DNA of 64,000 nucleotides, from contig NC_080571.1 of assembly GCF_030247185.1 (NCBI RefSeq), forward strand, positions 2,100,001-2,164,000, read 5' to 3'. Below, in pieces: positions 1-11,379 of this stretch. Under the pieces are notes generated by a model, which was not told where the DNA came from, made no database searches, and was given only the letters and a program-made list of their open reading frames with translations. The stretch's first letter is position 1. Every line of letters begins with the position of its first letter. Source of the DNA: Malaya genurostris. Lineage: Eukaryota > Arthropoda > Insecta > Diptera > Culicidae. A program made the position numbers and the translations under genes.

Positions 1-337
1 ACTGAAGTAGGTCTGCCACAAAACTAGTTTGCCACAGACATCGCGACGGACAAATAATAAATCGAGACCAATCAGTTGGCAGCGGTTATGATAACTTGGT
101 AAATTTAAAGGCTGTCTCCATGGAAGACGTCGGAGTGCGACTTTAAAGGCTGCGTTGCGTTGAATGGCTTCAATGCGTTGGATATCGTTTTGGTAATAAG
201 GTGACCAGATAAAAGCGGCATATTCGAGAGTTGAGCGAACTAAAACGCAATACAGAGCTTACAAACAATGTACATCAGAGAATTTTTTAGTAACGCGGGA
301 AATAAATCCTAATAACTTAAAAGGCTTTGTACACAGT
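1..337 (-). pseudogene. LINE reverse transcriptase C-terminal fragment, runs off left edge
   Basis: Translating the minus strand gives LGFISRVTKKFSD, then LVRSTLEYAAFIWSPYY and IQRIEAIQRN. This is the conserved thumb/C-terminal block of Jockey/CR1-type non-LTR reverse transcriptases. One in-frame TAA (about position 261-263) replaces the expected Lys before ALYC, so the copy is dead. The same block occurs on the plus strand at 36105-36656 as LGFIAKIAKDFKD...LVRPILENASVIWTPYQ, so both belong to one LINE type. The 3' part lies outside the window. Confidence 0.75.
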
Positions 338-383
338 AAACTCTATGTGCTACTTAAAATTTAACTTGGAGTTCAGAGTAAGT

Positions 384-650
384 TCAATGAGAAAGTAAAC
401 AAAGAGAATCTATCATTTGCACATATGTTGATGATAAAGATGATCGGGTATGCAAATTCATGAGCACGAACCCAACCCATACCCGATTAAAAATAAAAAT
501 ATAAACCCGTACCTGACACAAACCCGATTTGTTCATTCTTTTCTTGAACCCGAACTCTACCCGTACCTGATTTAAATTGAAAATCTTCTCGAACCAGACC
601 CGAGTCCGTTTCGTTGGTTTTCGGGTCGGCTTTCGGAATATAGAACCCAC
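384..650. repeat. Degenerate CCCGTACCCGA-type repeat, hAT MITE remnant
   Basis: Repeated AACCCGATT, CCCGTACCTGA and CGGGTCGG words, with a decayed AAAGATGATCGGGTAT near 437. These match the termini and internal arrays of the hAT-like elements at 10859-11165 and 57803-59694. The right end is not recognisable. The open frame across it is a by-product of the repeats. Confidence 0.45.
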
Positions 651-1058
651 ATAATATGGTCCGAAACTTATTCGTACCGGTTAAAAAATCAAATATAAAT
701 TGATTTTGTTATTCTTTAATCACGGACTGCCGTCAAAATATATTTCCCAAATTTACTTTTGGTCGTTTTCATAGAAATTGCAATAAATGAAATTTTCAAG
801 AACATAATTATGTGGTGATTCTATGCATTTTCTAATCTTAATTTATTTTTCGAATGGAGACGCGTGATTGCGAAAAAACCCTTCTTAATCCACCTAGTGG
901 TGTGATAATGCCTTTCTCTTTCTCCAAAATAGTCTCATGATTTTTTAAATCTTTTTATAAAATAATTTCTGACATTAATTTGGGCTCATTTTTGATTTTA
1001 TTTTTAACTTTGAGAAAAGCGATGGTAATCTAAAAAACCCTTCTTAGTCCACGTAGTG
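651..1058. other. Intergenic, AT-rich, no gene seen
   Basis: No coding signal. The words CACCTAGTGGTGTGATAATG (895-914) and CACGTAGTGG (1050-1059) are the terminal signature of an old repeat that recurs near 25740, 60170 and 63129. Confidence 0.6.
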
Positions 1059-1369
1059 GAATTTTCATAGATCTTGAAAAATCACCATTTAAATGAAATT
1101 TCCGAAACCGAATTTTTTTTTATTCCAAAAGTCTTTGAATTGCATGAAACGTCGAGATTAGTGTCATCTTGAAAAATAAATTTTTCGAAAAATTGACTTT
1201 CTGGGACTCAGAAAAAAAAAATCTCAAAATTGTTTTAAGTCCCAGAAAGTCGATTTTTTGAAATTTTTTTTTTTGAGATAAATCGTTTCAAGACGTTTGG
1301 AATGAAAAAAAAATTAATTTCGGAAATCTCATGTACTCCTGTGGTAATTTTTCAAGATAGAAAATTTTC
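1059..1369. mobile_element. Foldback (long inverted repeat) element, about 310 bp
   Basis: Left and right halves are imperfect reverse complements over about 140 bp each. Paired blocks include TCTTGAAAAATCACC with GGTAATTTTTCAAGA, GAAATTTCCGAAA with TTTCGGAAATCTC, and GACTTTCTGGGACT (1194-1207) with AGTCCCAGAAAGTC (about 1239-1252). The loop is about 30 nt. No coding capacity. It is a non-autonomous MITE/foldback; no target duplication was identified. Confidence 0.6.
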
Positions 1370-1520
1370 AAACCTTAACCGATGGGTAGCATCCGTTACC
1401 TACGTCCGATTTAGGTCAAATTTTGTATGGGGACTTTTTTCGAGGTACTTAAACTTTTGAACAATAGCGCTTAACTAAATTAGAGGTGATCCCAAAATAT
1501 TGGCACCCGTATATACATTA

Positions 1521-1733
1521 GAAGTGCCCGGGTTGGCGGTTCAATGCATAGGACGCTAGTCTTACAAGCCAGTTGTCGTATGTTCGAGCCCCGATCTGGA
1601 AGGATTCTTAGTGTCAGTAGGATCCATAGTACTAGCCATGCAATGATTCTGTACACTGAGAATCGGCTGCGAAGTCTGTTGAAACAGAAAGGCCAAATTC
1701 CACAAAAGGAATGTAATGCCAGGACTTTGCTTT
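1521..1733 (+). mobile_element. SINE-A copy 1, tRNA-derived SINE
   Basis: A 213-bp element flanked by an exact 11-bp target duplication TATATACATTA (1510-1520 and 1734-1744). The 5' part has tRNA-like features: a stem resembling an anticodon arm around CTTACAA (1561-1567) and a B-box-like GTTCGAGCCCC (1582-1592). A second copy lies inverted at 25371-25578, a truncated one at 44487-44632 and a scrap at 28444-28496. The body ends GACTTTGCTTTT. The open frame through it is not a gene. Confidence 0.8.
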
Positions 1734-1750
1734 TATATACATTATGTTAG

Positions 1751-2084
1751 AGCGATAAAAAACAATGTGTTTTGTCGGTTACGTCACTTATACTATCATA
1801 TCTTCGGAACCCAAAGTCGCAATCATTTGATCTTCGAACTTGATCAATGGCCTTACAATAGCTTTCAAATATGTCTAGGTTTGTTGAAATCGGTTCAGCC
1901 ATCTCCGAGAAACTTGCGCGGTAAAAAAACAACACGTTTTGTCGGTTACGTCACTTATACCATCATATCTCCGGAACCAAAAGTCACAGCCATTTGATCT
2001 TCGAACTTGATCAATGGCCCGACAGTAACTTTCAAACGAGCCTAATTTTGTCAAAATCGGTTCAGCTATCTCTGAGAAATTGAG
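1751..2084. repeat. Tandem duplication of a 167-bp unit
   Basis: Two adjacent units (about 1751-1917 and 1918-2084) share TTTTGTCGGTTACGTCACTT, GATCTTCGAACTTGATCAAT and AATCGGTTCAGC. The period measured between TTTGTCGGTT occurrences (1771 and 1938) is 167 bp. A diverged inverted piece of the unit occurs at about 59805-59895. It belongs to the dispersed 'AAATCGGTTCAGCCATCTC' repeat family; its CA-rich tail runs to about 2200. Confidence 0.7.
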
Positions 2085-2257
2085 CGGTAAAAATATCTTC
2101 GAAAAATGCACACACATACACACACAGACATTTTCCGATCAGGTCGAACTGAGTCGAATGGTATATTCTATCGAGAAAGGCAAAAATACTAAAAAATTAC
2201 AAAGTTATTATTACCGATCTTCTGTGTGTCAGGCTGGTGATTACATGTTAGTGATTA

Positions 2258-3109
2258 AGGAGTGTATCGAAAATAAGCTATCCACATACATTTGTGTTGT
2301 ACGCATGTATTTGTGATGGTTTTTTAAGCTCAGATCACAGCATGCTGTGCATTTGGTTGTCAGCTTTCATTTGTTTTTTTTTGTTTGTGCGGTTGAAATT
2401 GTGCGTTCCCAAAATGTCGCGTATTGAAAAGGAAGTGAAAATTAAGGTGCTGGACAAATGGCTAAATGAGAAGGGTATTACTATGCGAAAATTTGCAGTG
2501 TCCGGATGCATGCGTTTTGATGGACGATGAGACTTATGTAAAGGAACCCTTCTAGGTCCACAATACTTTACTGTTGTCGTTGGGGAGAATGCGAGCGAAT
2601 GTACTGGTATGGCAAGCAATATGTTCTTGTGGTTTGTAGTCAACCATCTTTTATGCTACCGGAACTATAAATGCAGAAATTTATCGATCTGAGTGTATCC
2701 AGAAGAGATTTCTGCCTTTATATAAGAAGCATAGTACACCGCCACTGTTTTGGTTGGATTTAGCTTTGGCTCACTATGCCAAAACCACTCTCAATTGGCG
2801 TGCGGAAAATGGTATAAATTTCGTTGAGAAAAATATCAATCCACCAATCTGCCCTCAGCTTCGACCCATCGAACGTTACTGGGAAATCGTGAAGAGGGTC
2901 TTCAAGAAGACTGGTAAGGCAACTGGGAACATGTAGGAGTTCAAAATAATTGGGCCCAAGCGTCCAAAAAAAAGCGATGCAACACCCGGAACTTGATGAA
3001 GGGCGTTCGATCAAAAGTTCGAAAATTCGTAAAGGAATAACTTAAATTTCATCCGGTTTTCATTATGCTCAAGTTTAACCTCGTACAAGCTAATTTTCGA
3101 TACACTCCT
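2258..3109 (+). mobile_element. ITmDD37E mariner-like transposon copy a, internally deleted
   Basis: Bounded by TA (2256-2257 and 3110-3111) with matching ends AGGAGTGTATCGAAAAT and ATTTTCGATACACTCCT. The transposase frame starts at ATG 2414 (MSRIEKEVKIKVLDKWLNEKG). It then jumps from KFA directly to VSGCMRF, which is an internal deletion of roughly 330 nt relative to copy c. After a frame break, DLALAHYAKTTLNW...RPIERYWEIVK follows, with exactly 37 residues between the second Asp and the Glu. That DD37E spacing defines the ITmDD37E family of mosquitoes. Non-functional. Confidence 0.85.
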
Positions 3110-3111
3110 TA

Positions 3112-6017
3112 TGTAGATTGGATTCCCGATTTGCCAAGAGTAGTGTAGTCTCATTTTTTTCTATTTTTACTTCATTCCTATGTAATTACGATCAATCAAT
3201 TCTTGGATCCATCTTATCCCATCGTATTTCTAGCTTAGAACGAATCCTACACCTCATACCTACTCAAATCTCCAACTGCACGACCCGTACGTTAGAGAAT
3301 TATGAGTCTTCGTCTTTCCTTAATGTAAGTAAAACATTAAAATTTCCTTTTCTCCCTATTATATATTCTTCCTCGCGAACAATGGCGATAGGGACAGCTG
3401 AAGTATTACTTTTGGAATGTTCTGTTTAAGTTGTAATGGTATCAATTCCCAATACTAATTCCCAAGCAACTCTCAAAGCATGCTGATTCAGTGTTGAAGC
3501 CAAATCTAACCCAGTTCCAACCCTAACTGTTGTCAAATCTATACATTTGACAGCAGTTCTGGTCAAAGCCACCTTTTATAAAAAATCGTATAAATTTACG
3601 TCTTACGGGAGCGTCGTAATTCACTTCTGCATGTAAAGATAAGTCATATATTTAACGTTACAGTTAATTTAGCTGAATTTTAAAAGCTTCAAGCAAAAAT
3701 GCTATAAGAGTACACTCTAATTTCGTTTTTCATCTTATGACAGTGTTTCGTTACCATTCTTGTATTCTTTAGTGCGGAATTACAGCAACCCACGACCCCG
3801 TCATTTGAGTTGAATTTGGCTCTTGTTTCACATGAAGTGGAAACCTCTCAGCGTAGTACCTGATAATTCACAATGTCTCTCGATGCGTTGATTCGACATG
3901 ATTCTTTGTGGTAGTATAGATGACAATCATTCAATTAAAAATAGGTCACCAAGAAAATGGCACCGATAACACGATATTGTCTAGTCCATCGTTTGCGTGA
4001 TTGGTTTATTGACCCGAGCAAATGGTTTTCCTCGGTACTATTAATTTTATCCAAAAGGTCAAACATAAACTATTAGATGAGGTGAAGGTAGTCTTCCAAT
4101 TGTGGAACATACTGCTATTTAAAAAAACTCAATGACAAATCAGTCACTTTTCCGCGACGAGAATAATGCTGAGAAATAATAATTTACCTTAGAAAGAAAT
4201 GCTGAGTTATTTCAATAGAAAAAAGATCGAACCAAGGAAACAAAGCAAACGTTGAAACATCGTGAGCGTAGCAAAAAGATTGGTTACACTAGGGATGGTC
4301 ATATTCAATATTTCAAAAATGTAAATCACTTCCAAGATAGGGCGTACCTAAAACTCTGAACTCAAATCAAAAACACTCATTTCCTTCGGAGCAGAAAGTT
4401 TGAGCAATCCAATCCAAGTAATTGTGCACAAGCAAGTGTAATAATCATCTTCGAGCCTGATTGCGAGACTCCAAGTGCATAGAGTCGATCAGTATCACTT
4501 AGAACATTGAAACCGACGGTAGATAGCGAACTCGTTTATGGTTGGCAAACAATAAACGTGTCGCGCATAGTTTCTTTACAATTCACACATCTGCTATAGT
4601 GATTAGCAGTGAAGATTCCGCTCAGTGTGGAGTGAAATTGAGGATTGTGGCACAGCAGAACGGAATCGCATAGGTATAGTAAACAATCATAATCAGCAGC
4701 GGACTGTGATTTCTTTGTGTGACCCATTCGTTAGTGTTATGAATGAACTGATTAGTGTTGTAGTTTTTTTTTACTCGTGAAAGATTATATTAAAATGAAA
4801 ACAAAACGAAGATCTATACTAACCCTGTAGGTTTTAAGTTTACGGGTTTCGTATATTGGCTCATTATTACTAGTAGGTACCTAAATGATAGTATTATTTG
4901 GTTTTGAGTTCTTAATCAAACAGCTCAACATAAACTGTTATGCAATGATGTATCTAAGACGATACGTACAAAAAACGTAGTGACATGTTTTGACGATCGT
5001 CTAATAAGATCTGAATTTTTTTCTTTAATATTATTCTCGAGTCCAGAACCGGAAGTTGGATCCCGCTAAAACTAAGACTCTTCATTTGAATCTTGTTTTG
5101 TGCAAACCAATTTCAGTTTTTTTTTCGATAAAATCGAGTAAAATTATATTTGAATCCTGTAAAACGGAACCGGAAGTTGGATGAATATAAAATTCATGAA
5201 AACAAATATAAATTTCATTTTCGAGAAAAGATTTTTGTTACAAACATCCATTTCTGCACATACACACAGACATTCTGCGGTCTCTGAGCCGAATTGTTCT
5301 AGCATGTTTTTGCAGGAGAGACCGGGGTAGGTTGGCCGAGTTGTGCTTTCGGAATTTCTGTATTTATTCGGATAGGGCTGTTCCGATAAATGGTTTCCGC
5401 TGTCACGAAGACACAACCCTTGAGCACATATGCGATTTTTCATATTTGAAGGGGAAATCAGCGAAAAAATATTAACAATCAAATACGGAAAGGAACATCG
5501 GCCAACCAACTCAAGGGCTAGGGTAGTTTGGCCGAGTTTGGTAAAATATGTGAAACACATCAGGTGCATCAATAAAAAAAAGTTTAGCAGTGATAAATCA
5601 TTTTGTATGAAGTAGGTACGTAAAAAACTCCACTCTTAATTTTTTAATCTTTTTAATCATTATGAAATCAAGTTCCAAAGAGTTCCCCCTAAATGGTTAG
5701 ATGGCAGATCGCACCTAAAAGACAAGTAAAAAGTATGTTTATTCGCACTTCAGTCCACGGGAGCATGGTTTTACTGTTCTGAAAGTTTTTCTAGGCGTAC
5801 GTTTCATCTTCCTGTACCACACAACCAAACTTTGTTAGCATCATGATGTGCAGCTTCCGCAAACGTACTCTAACTGACTAGTTTAGCTTATCGCTACTAT
5901 TTGTAGTCACCACTTTATTGTGAGTCGATAGTCCGGATCATTTTTCGCTTGAATCACAGTTGTAGAAGGTACTCTCAGATTGTTTGCAACATCTCGAACG
6001 CCAAAGTCAAGATTCCG
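3112..6017. other. Intergenic, no confident gene
   Basis: AT-rich DNA with several short frames that show no recognisable domain. Around 5035-5290 lie degenerate copies of the dispersed repeat family (GAACCGGAAGTTGGAT, CACACAGACATT). A 63-codon minus frame at 4536-4727 is Cys/His-containing but unassigned. I see no splice structure or homology that supports a host gene here. Confidence 0.5.
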
Positions 6018-6901
6018 CTCCAGTTCGCTTTCACATCTCATCCAAGTCAATCGATAAAACAAAACCGCTTACATTCGGGACGAAAGAAACCAAGTACAGT
6101 ATTGTGTAGTGAACAATAGAACGACCTCGAAATGAGTTGGATGCAATTCAATTATCAAAAGACAATAATGATGTGCATTATGTGGAGCACGAGAACATTA
6201 AGTACAACATTCCAGTATATATGGAAGATAGTGCTATAGAAGTGCGTGTGCATGATCTTCCCCCAAGCGTCATCGATCCTTATATTCACAAAACTATGTC
6301 CCAATACGGAGAGATTCTCTCTATCGAAAAAGAAAAGTGGAAGAACTTTTTCCCCTGTATTCTAAATGGCGTACGTTTGTTACGCATGCGCTTGATGAGA
6401 CCTATACCTTCTTATGTAACTTTCGGTCAGGATAGAAGAATCCCGTGCAAATCACTTGTTACCTAAGACAATCAGATGGCCACATGTCAATATTGCCAAA
6501 AAGTTGTTCACTACGGTAAGCCATGTAATAAACTGGACAAGGAGACAACCACACCAAAGAACAACGGTGATTCCTTCACACCAACCTCAAGCAACCCCAG
6601 TACACCTGTGGCAGTCACCAACAACAGTGACGTATTCCCTTCAACGAAACCATGCAACGTATCCCCTATAGAACAAAGTATACCAGCTGCAGTTAACAGC
6701 TTACCATACAACCAACCAACAACTGCAAACAATGTACAACAAGGCGCATCTACAGCAACTAGCAACGAAATCAACAACAATATCACGGCAATGGATGACG
6801 AGACGAACCACGAATAACCTGCCCCTCAATCCTCGCAGGAGGGAAATGGAAGCTCCTCTCCCCCTAGAAAAAGGGTGACAACGAGATCCAATACAAAAAA
6901 T
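6018..6901 (+). pseudogene. Gag-only LINE derivative copy a (ORF1-like protein)
   Basis: The 5' leader (TCAATCGATAAAACAAAACC, 6047-6066) and ORF1 body match the copy at 55440-56600. The start is deleted: the sequence passes from the initiation region ATGAGT straight to TTGGATGCAATTC, losing about 195 nt relative to the other copy, with GAGT at both deletion ends. The protein has the block VRVHDLPPSVIDPYIHKTMS, then a CCHC zinc knuckle CQYCQKVVHYGKPC near 6482-6523, then an Asn/Thr/Pro-rich tail. The frame is broken between these parts. The 3' end stops inside the tail and is joined directly to an ITmDD37E fragment. Confidence 0.7.
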
Positions 6902-7520
6902 TTACAGGTTCTGGACACATGACTAAGTGAGAAGGGTATTACTATGCGAAAATTGGCGAAGCGGTTTGGAATTTATCATGCAATCATTAATCAGTTTGGG
7001 GAACACTATTCTTTGGATAAGCTACCAGGAAGAGGCAGAAAACCCGGTTCTTCCAACCCGAAACTGGACCAGAAAGTGGTATCTCTAATCATGAAGAACA
7101 AATCAATGTCAATACATGATTTTGCCAAAAAATCAGGAACGAGTGTCGAAATGATCCAACGTATCAAGAGGCGAAATCACCGGAAGACCTACAAGAAGCA
7201 GAAAATCTCGAAACAAAGTGTAGAACAGAAGAAGCGAGCAGCAACAAGGGTCCGGAAATTGTATTCGCAGTGTCCGGATGCATGCGTTTTTATGTGACAG
7301 GTCTCAATACTTTACTCTCGTCGTATGGGAGGATGTGTGCGATGCGGACAGGTCGATTCAAGTGGAGGAATTCGGTCGAAAGGTACTGGTACAGCAAGCA
7401 ATATGTTCATGTGGTTTGAAGTCAACCATTTTTATACTACCAGAATTATAAATGCAGAAATCTATCGATCTGAGTGTCTCCAGAAGAAATTGCTGCCTCT
7501 TTATAAGAAGCATAGTACAG
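6902..7520 (+). pseudogene. ITmDD37E transposase fragment, copy b
   Basis: Starts within the DNA-binding region (WLSEKGITMRKLAKRFG at about 6923-6970 after one nonsense codon). It carries a helix-turn-helix and the linker LPGRGRKPGSSNPKLDQKVV, which contains the GRPR-like basic motif. It continues to RVRKLYSQCPDACVFM then stops; frame-broken remnants (FEVNHFYTTRIINAEIYRSE, LPLYKKHST) follow. Both terminal inverted repeats and the C-terminal catalytic half are missing. Confidence 0.8.
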
Positions 7521-8815
7521 GTTGACAGCTCTTGAAAAATCATTTTGTTTTTTTCTTATAGTAAAACATTTCAAGAATATTCTGCGAAATTTACAATCTT
7601 TGCTTATCTCATACTGCTAAGAGGCAAGAGCTCGGCGCACAGGCCTAAAATTTCTGCTTTTTTTGACTTTGAAACTTCACAAAACATTCTTGAAATGTTT
7701 CAATATAACAAAATACAAAAGAAAATATATGATTTTTTGAATATTTTAGACCCTATGGGGTCGCTAGAGTAATAAATTGTTTCCTCCGATTTTATAGATA
7801 AAAATTTTAAGCAGGTTTTGAAAGTCCGTGTCCATCGTCATTCAAAAACTACTGTCCCATTTTTTTTTCAAATTCTGCACACACTTTCTACATGTAAAAT
7901 ATCATACTCAAACGTTTTCATTTTCGCTGTTTGGGGAGGTTTTACAGCTACACAATGGCGGATTTTTTCGTGTAAAACGGTAGTTTTAACTTTACACAAC
8001 CACCAATAATTAACTTCTGATTAGTCTGCGCTGGGATACAGTAGACACTGCAAATCATGATTTTTAAGAAGCATTCTCAAAAATACCTTTTCACCGACTA
8101 CTTTCTCGATATTTTTTCACGAAAAAATACAAAATGTAAAACGTTTGAATTTATTTTGTTGAATGATAGTTTTGAAAAAAAAAAACCTGATCCCTTACCC
8201 TACCCCTACCCTTAATGCATTCTCGGTAGCCTCCTACCCAGAGCAATAAACACATGATAATATTATTAGGGCATTTACTAACGAGCTATTCCTGTGATGA
8301 ATGTGGGAAACGGCCCTTTTCCGTGCCATCAAAATAAGAAAATATGTGAATCACGACAAGAAATTCTCCTTGTAAATTTAAAGCAAAAACGTACACACTA
8401 ACTATAACCATTGTTGTGTTGTTCTAAGTTCATAGTTAGAACAATCACAATCATTTTATTATTTATGCGAATATATTGCACAGGACAATCGACAACTCAC
8501 TCTAGCTAAGGCTTTTAATATACAATAAAACTAATATACTTAATAATACTAATGATACAGTACTTAAGGCCCTATCCGATTAGCAGAAAAAAGACTCGAA
8601 ACAGGCTTTCGCTTTTAATGAAAACTACGGTAAAATGTTATGATCTGTGTTAGCGAGGAAAAACCATTTTATTTCATAAATGGGAATCACTATCAGATTG
8701 TATCAGTTTTTTGTTTGTGTTGTCGTTACATTAGAGAAGATAAACAATCGAATTTCATGGAAATTGCATTCGTCAAGAATTTGGCCGATTGCTATCGACG
8801 TAAATGAGATTCGCT
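7521..8815. other. Intergenic upstream of EcKL-1
   Basis: No coding gene. 8222-8340 (CTACCCAGAGCAATAAACAC, then TTTACTAACGAGC) is a diverged copy of 16683-16780, which lies just upstream of another gag-only element. It is therefore probably a stray 5' end of that family. The rest is AT-rich with nothing else recognised. Confidence 0.5.
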
Positions 8816-8817
8816 TA

Positions 8818-8894
8818 CGATAAGATACCGAAATCATGGTATTATCGTAGATTAAGATTTGAGAAGTTACTTCGCGCAGCAGTCAGATTTCAGT
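8818..8894 (+). promoter_or_regulatory. Candidate EcKL-1 promoter: GATA site plus TCAGT initiator
   Basis: CGATAAG (8818-8824) lies 115 bp upstream of the EcKL-1 start codon, and a TCAGT arthropod initiator lies at 8890-8894. If initiation is at that A, the leader is about 47 nt. The other four kinase genes have a GATA-type site in a similar position. Function is inferred. Confidence 0.4.
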
Positions 8895-8938
8895 CGTGTG
8901 ATAACCGTGCCATTTGTCAGTAAGCTTCTGGTTGAACG

Positions 8939-10506
8939 ATGTCTGAAATAAGTCCAACTCCCATAATGGCGATGGAGCCTACTTCGATGGTTTCATCGGA
9001 AGTTCATCAGCCGGAGTGGGATACTCCGGATGCTACTAGTGGTTCATTTGAACTCGTCCATCACAGTAACGTTCCATCGGCTACGGGATCATTCGTACTA
9101 ACCGAAGAAGCACCGATTGTCAGCACGGAACACGGGGATGGGTCCTTTGTGCTGAAGGAAGAGGTTCCGATCGTAACGAACACCGGAAACGATGGATCTT
9201 TCGTACTGAAAGAGGAAGTTCCAATTGTGAATACGAACTATACGGTAGTCCCCGCTTTTGTCGAAGAATGTGTAGCTAGCATTGCTCCTCAAGAAGGATT
9301 CACTCCTGACGAATTTGCGGTAGTGCTTGACAGGAATTCGGATTGCGCCGGATTGATTGGCGAAATTCATAAAGCTACCATACTGGAAGGAAGTCGAGAG
9401 TTGCATTTACTCTGCAAGATTCCTCCTCTGGATCCAGTTCGGAGATTGCAGTTCAACTCTGTCAATCTATTCGCAAGGGAAATTGATTTATATGCCAACC
9501 TGCTACCGACTATGTTCGAATTTCAACGGCAAAAAGGCGTAACTGAGGATCTGAACACTGGATTTTTCAATGTTCCGAGGTGTTTTCTGACCCGTTTTGA
9601 TGCAGGTGGCGAAGAAGCATTGATTTTGATGGAAGACTTACGCGACCGAGATTTTGCCATGTGGAACAAGCTGGAGTCAATCAACTATGAACATGCTCGG
9701 CTCCTGATGATTCAGTTGGGACGATTCCATGCTCTGTCATTTGCGATGAAGGACCAGCGACCAGATTTATTCGAGGCTTGCAAAGTTCCTGATGAAATGC
9801 TGCCGGCAATGCGTGAGAACGAACAGTTGATGGGAATGTTTGCAACTGCTTTGGACGCTGCAATTTCGATTCTAGATACGGCAGATGAAAAAGCTTGCTG
9901 GAAAATGAACGGACTAAGGAACGATTTCTTCGGTGTTCTACAGTCATGTTTGGATGTAGAACGGGCAGAACCGTATGCTGTGCTGAATCATGGCGATTGT
10001 TGGGTTAATAATCTTCTGTTCCGGTACCAGGTGAGCAATGATTAGCAACGATAAAAAAACAATTTTTTCTACTAGTGAAAGTCTTCTAGGATGGCGTTCC
10101 TGGAGAGGTGGTTCTTTTAGACTGGCAACTGGCACGCTATGGATCACCGGCACTGGATTTGCTATACTTTTTGTTCTGCTGTACCGATTCAAGCTTTCGC
10201 GAAAAGCACTACGATGAAATGGTTCGAATCTACCACACAGCTTTGAAGGACCTGCTAGAGGAACTGGGAAGTGAAGCAGTTGATGTATTTCCATTCACGG
10301 CATTATTGAGACAGTTGAAAACGTTCGGAAAGTTCGCAATCATTTTGACGGCAGTGGATGTTCCAATTCTTTGCACCGATCCTACCGATGTTCAAAGCCA
10401 TGGCGATGCAGCGGTTGCGTTTACTGCTTCTGCGGACGCCCAGCAGCGGTACGCTGACCGCATGGGTGGAGTGATAAGGGATGCGATAAAGTATGGATAT
10501 TTGTAG
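8939..10506 (+). CDS. EcKL-1: EcKinase-like (CHK kinase-like) protein with repeat extension
   Basis: Two coding exons: 8939-10030 (364 codons) and 10090-10506 (138 codons plus TAG), with a 59-nt phase-0 GT-AG intron, giving 502 aa. Kinase features: start of domain VVPAFVEECV (103-112), putative ATP-binding K160 in LLCKIPP, partner E181 in AREIDLY, hinge MEDL (231-234), catalytic HGDCWVNN (H351, D353, N358), and metal-binding DWQ (375-377). It ends VIRDAIKYGYL. The domain usually starts near residue 1-10, so the first ~100 residues are extra. They hold four GSF[E/V]L-type units with 18-residue spacing. The family (Drosophila/silkworm ecdysteroid kinase relatives) uses ATP to phosphorylate steroids or xenobiotic metabolites, probably in the cytosol; substrate is unknown. 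AATAAA lies at 10600-10605. No lesion is visible. Confidence 0.93.
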
Positions 10507-10858
10507 ACAGTCGATACCGGATGAAGCATAATTAAACAGCTATCTTATCAATCGAAGGTTTAGGATTTTAAATATTTTTCGACGAACAAAATATTATGTA
10601 ATAAATTGTCAAACAAAAAAAAACTGAACTCCATTAGTTTCAGAAAGCGAAAGGTTTACAAAACAGAAAGAATATGAATATATTCTCAGCGGAAGATGTT
10701 TCATAATTTAAATTATTAATTTAAAAGTATTCGCTAGTATTTTGACAGCAAAGGGATTCAATGACGAAATAACTTCTACTCTTTTTTCAAACACCACATT
10801 TGGTGTTTTTCTTGTAGGAAATGAAATGTTGGTCATGCAGACTAAACAACAGATCGCT

Positions 10859-11165
10859 TAGAGATGGTCGGGAAAACATTCTTTCAAACTCGAACCCGAT
10901 TTGTACCCGATCGAAAATAAAAAAACTTTTACCAGTACCCGAGAATAATTTTTCTTACTAACTTGAATCCGATCCGTACCCGATAAAAAAATAAAAGTCT
11001 TTACCCATACCCGACCCGAACCCGAAAAAAGTTCCGAAACCCAACCAATTTTTTAATCTGAACCTGACTCGTACCCGTTGAAAATGAAAAATATCGGCAC
11101 CCGTACCCGACCCGAACCCGACAAATACCCATCGGGAACAAATACACAAAATCCGACCATCTATA
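10859..11165. mobile_element. hAT-type MITE, 307 bp, 3' of EcKL-1
   Basis: Ends are TAGAGATGGTCGGG (left) and CCGACCATCTATA (right), matching the larger hAT-like element at 57803-59694. The interior carries repeated CCCGACCCGAACCCG and GTACCCGA words. The flanking 8-mers AGATCGCT and ACAACGCT match at 6 of 8 positions, consistent with a decayed 8-bp target duplication. The open frames across it are repeat artefacts. Confidence 0.7.
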
Positions 11166-11379
11166 ACAACGCTTAGCTGTTTCTTGAACAGGTATTTCTT
11201 CGGTTAGAGTTTTCGTAACAGATCCACTTTTCATACTCAGTTACAATTAGATGCAAGAACTGTTTCATACGGTAACCAAATTTCTTTACTTTCGGTAAAT
11301 TTCCACGCTTTGAAGTCAATGCGAAGAAGCTTGTCACTCCTAACGAATTCGCAAATTATTGTTCCGTTTGAAAAACATG

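Noticed and set aside
10031..10045. EcKL-1 ending at the TAG in its first open frame (368 aa)
   Set aside because: That end lies in the intron; GT-AG splicing restores phase and adds the conserved DWQ region and C-terminus, as in all five paralogues.
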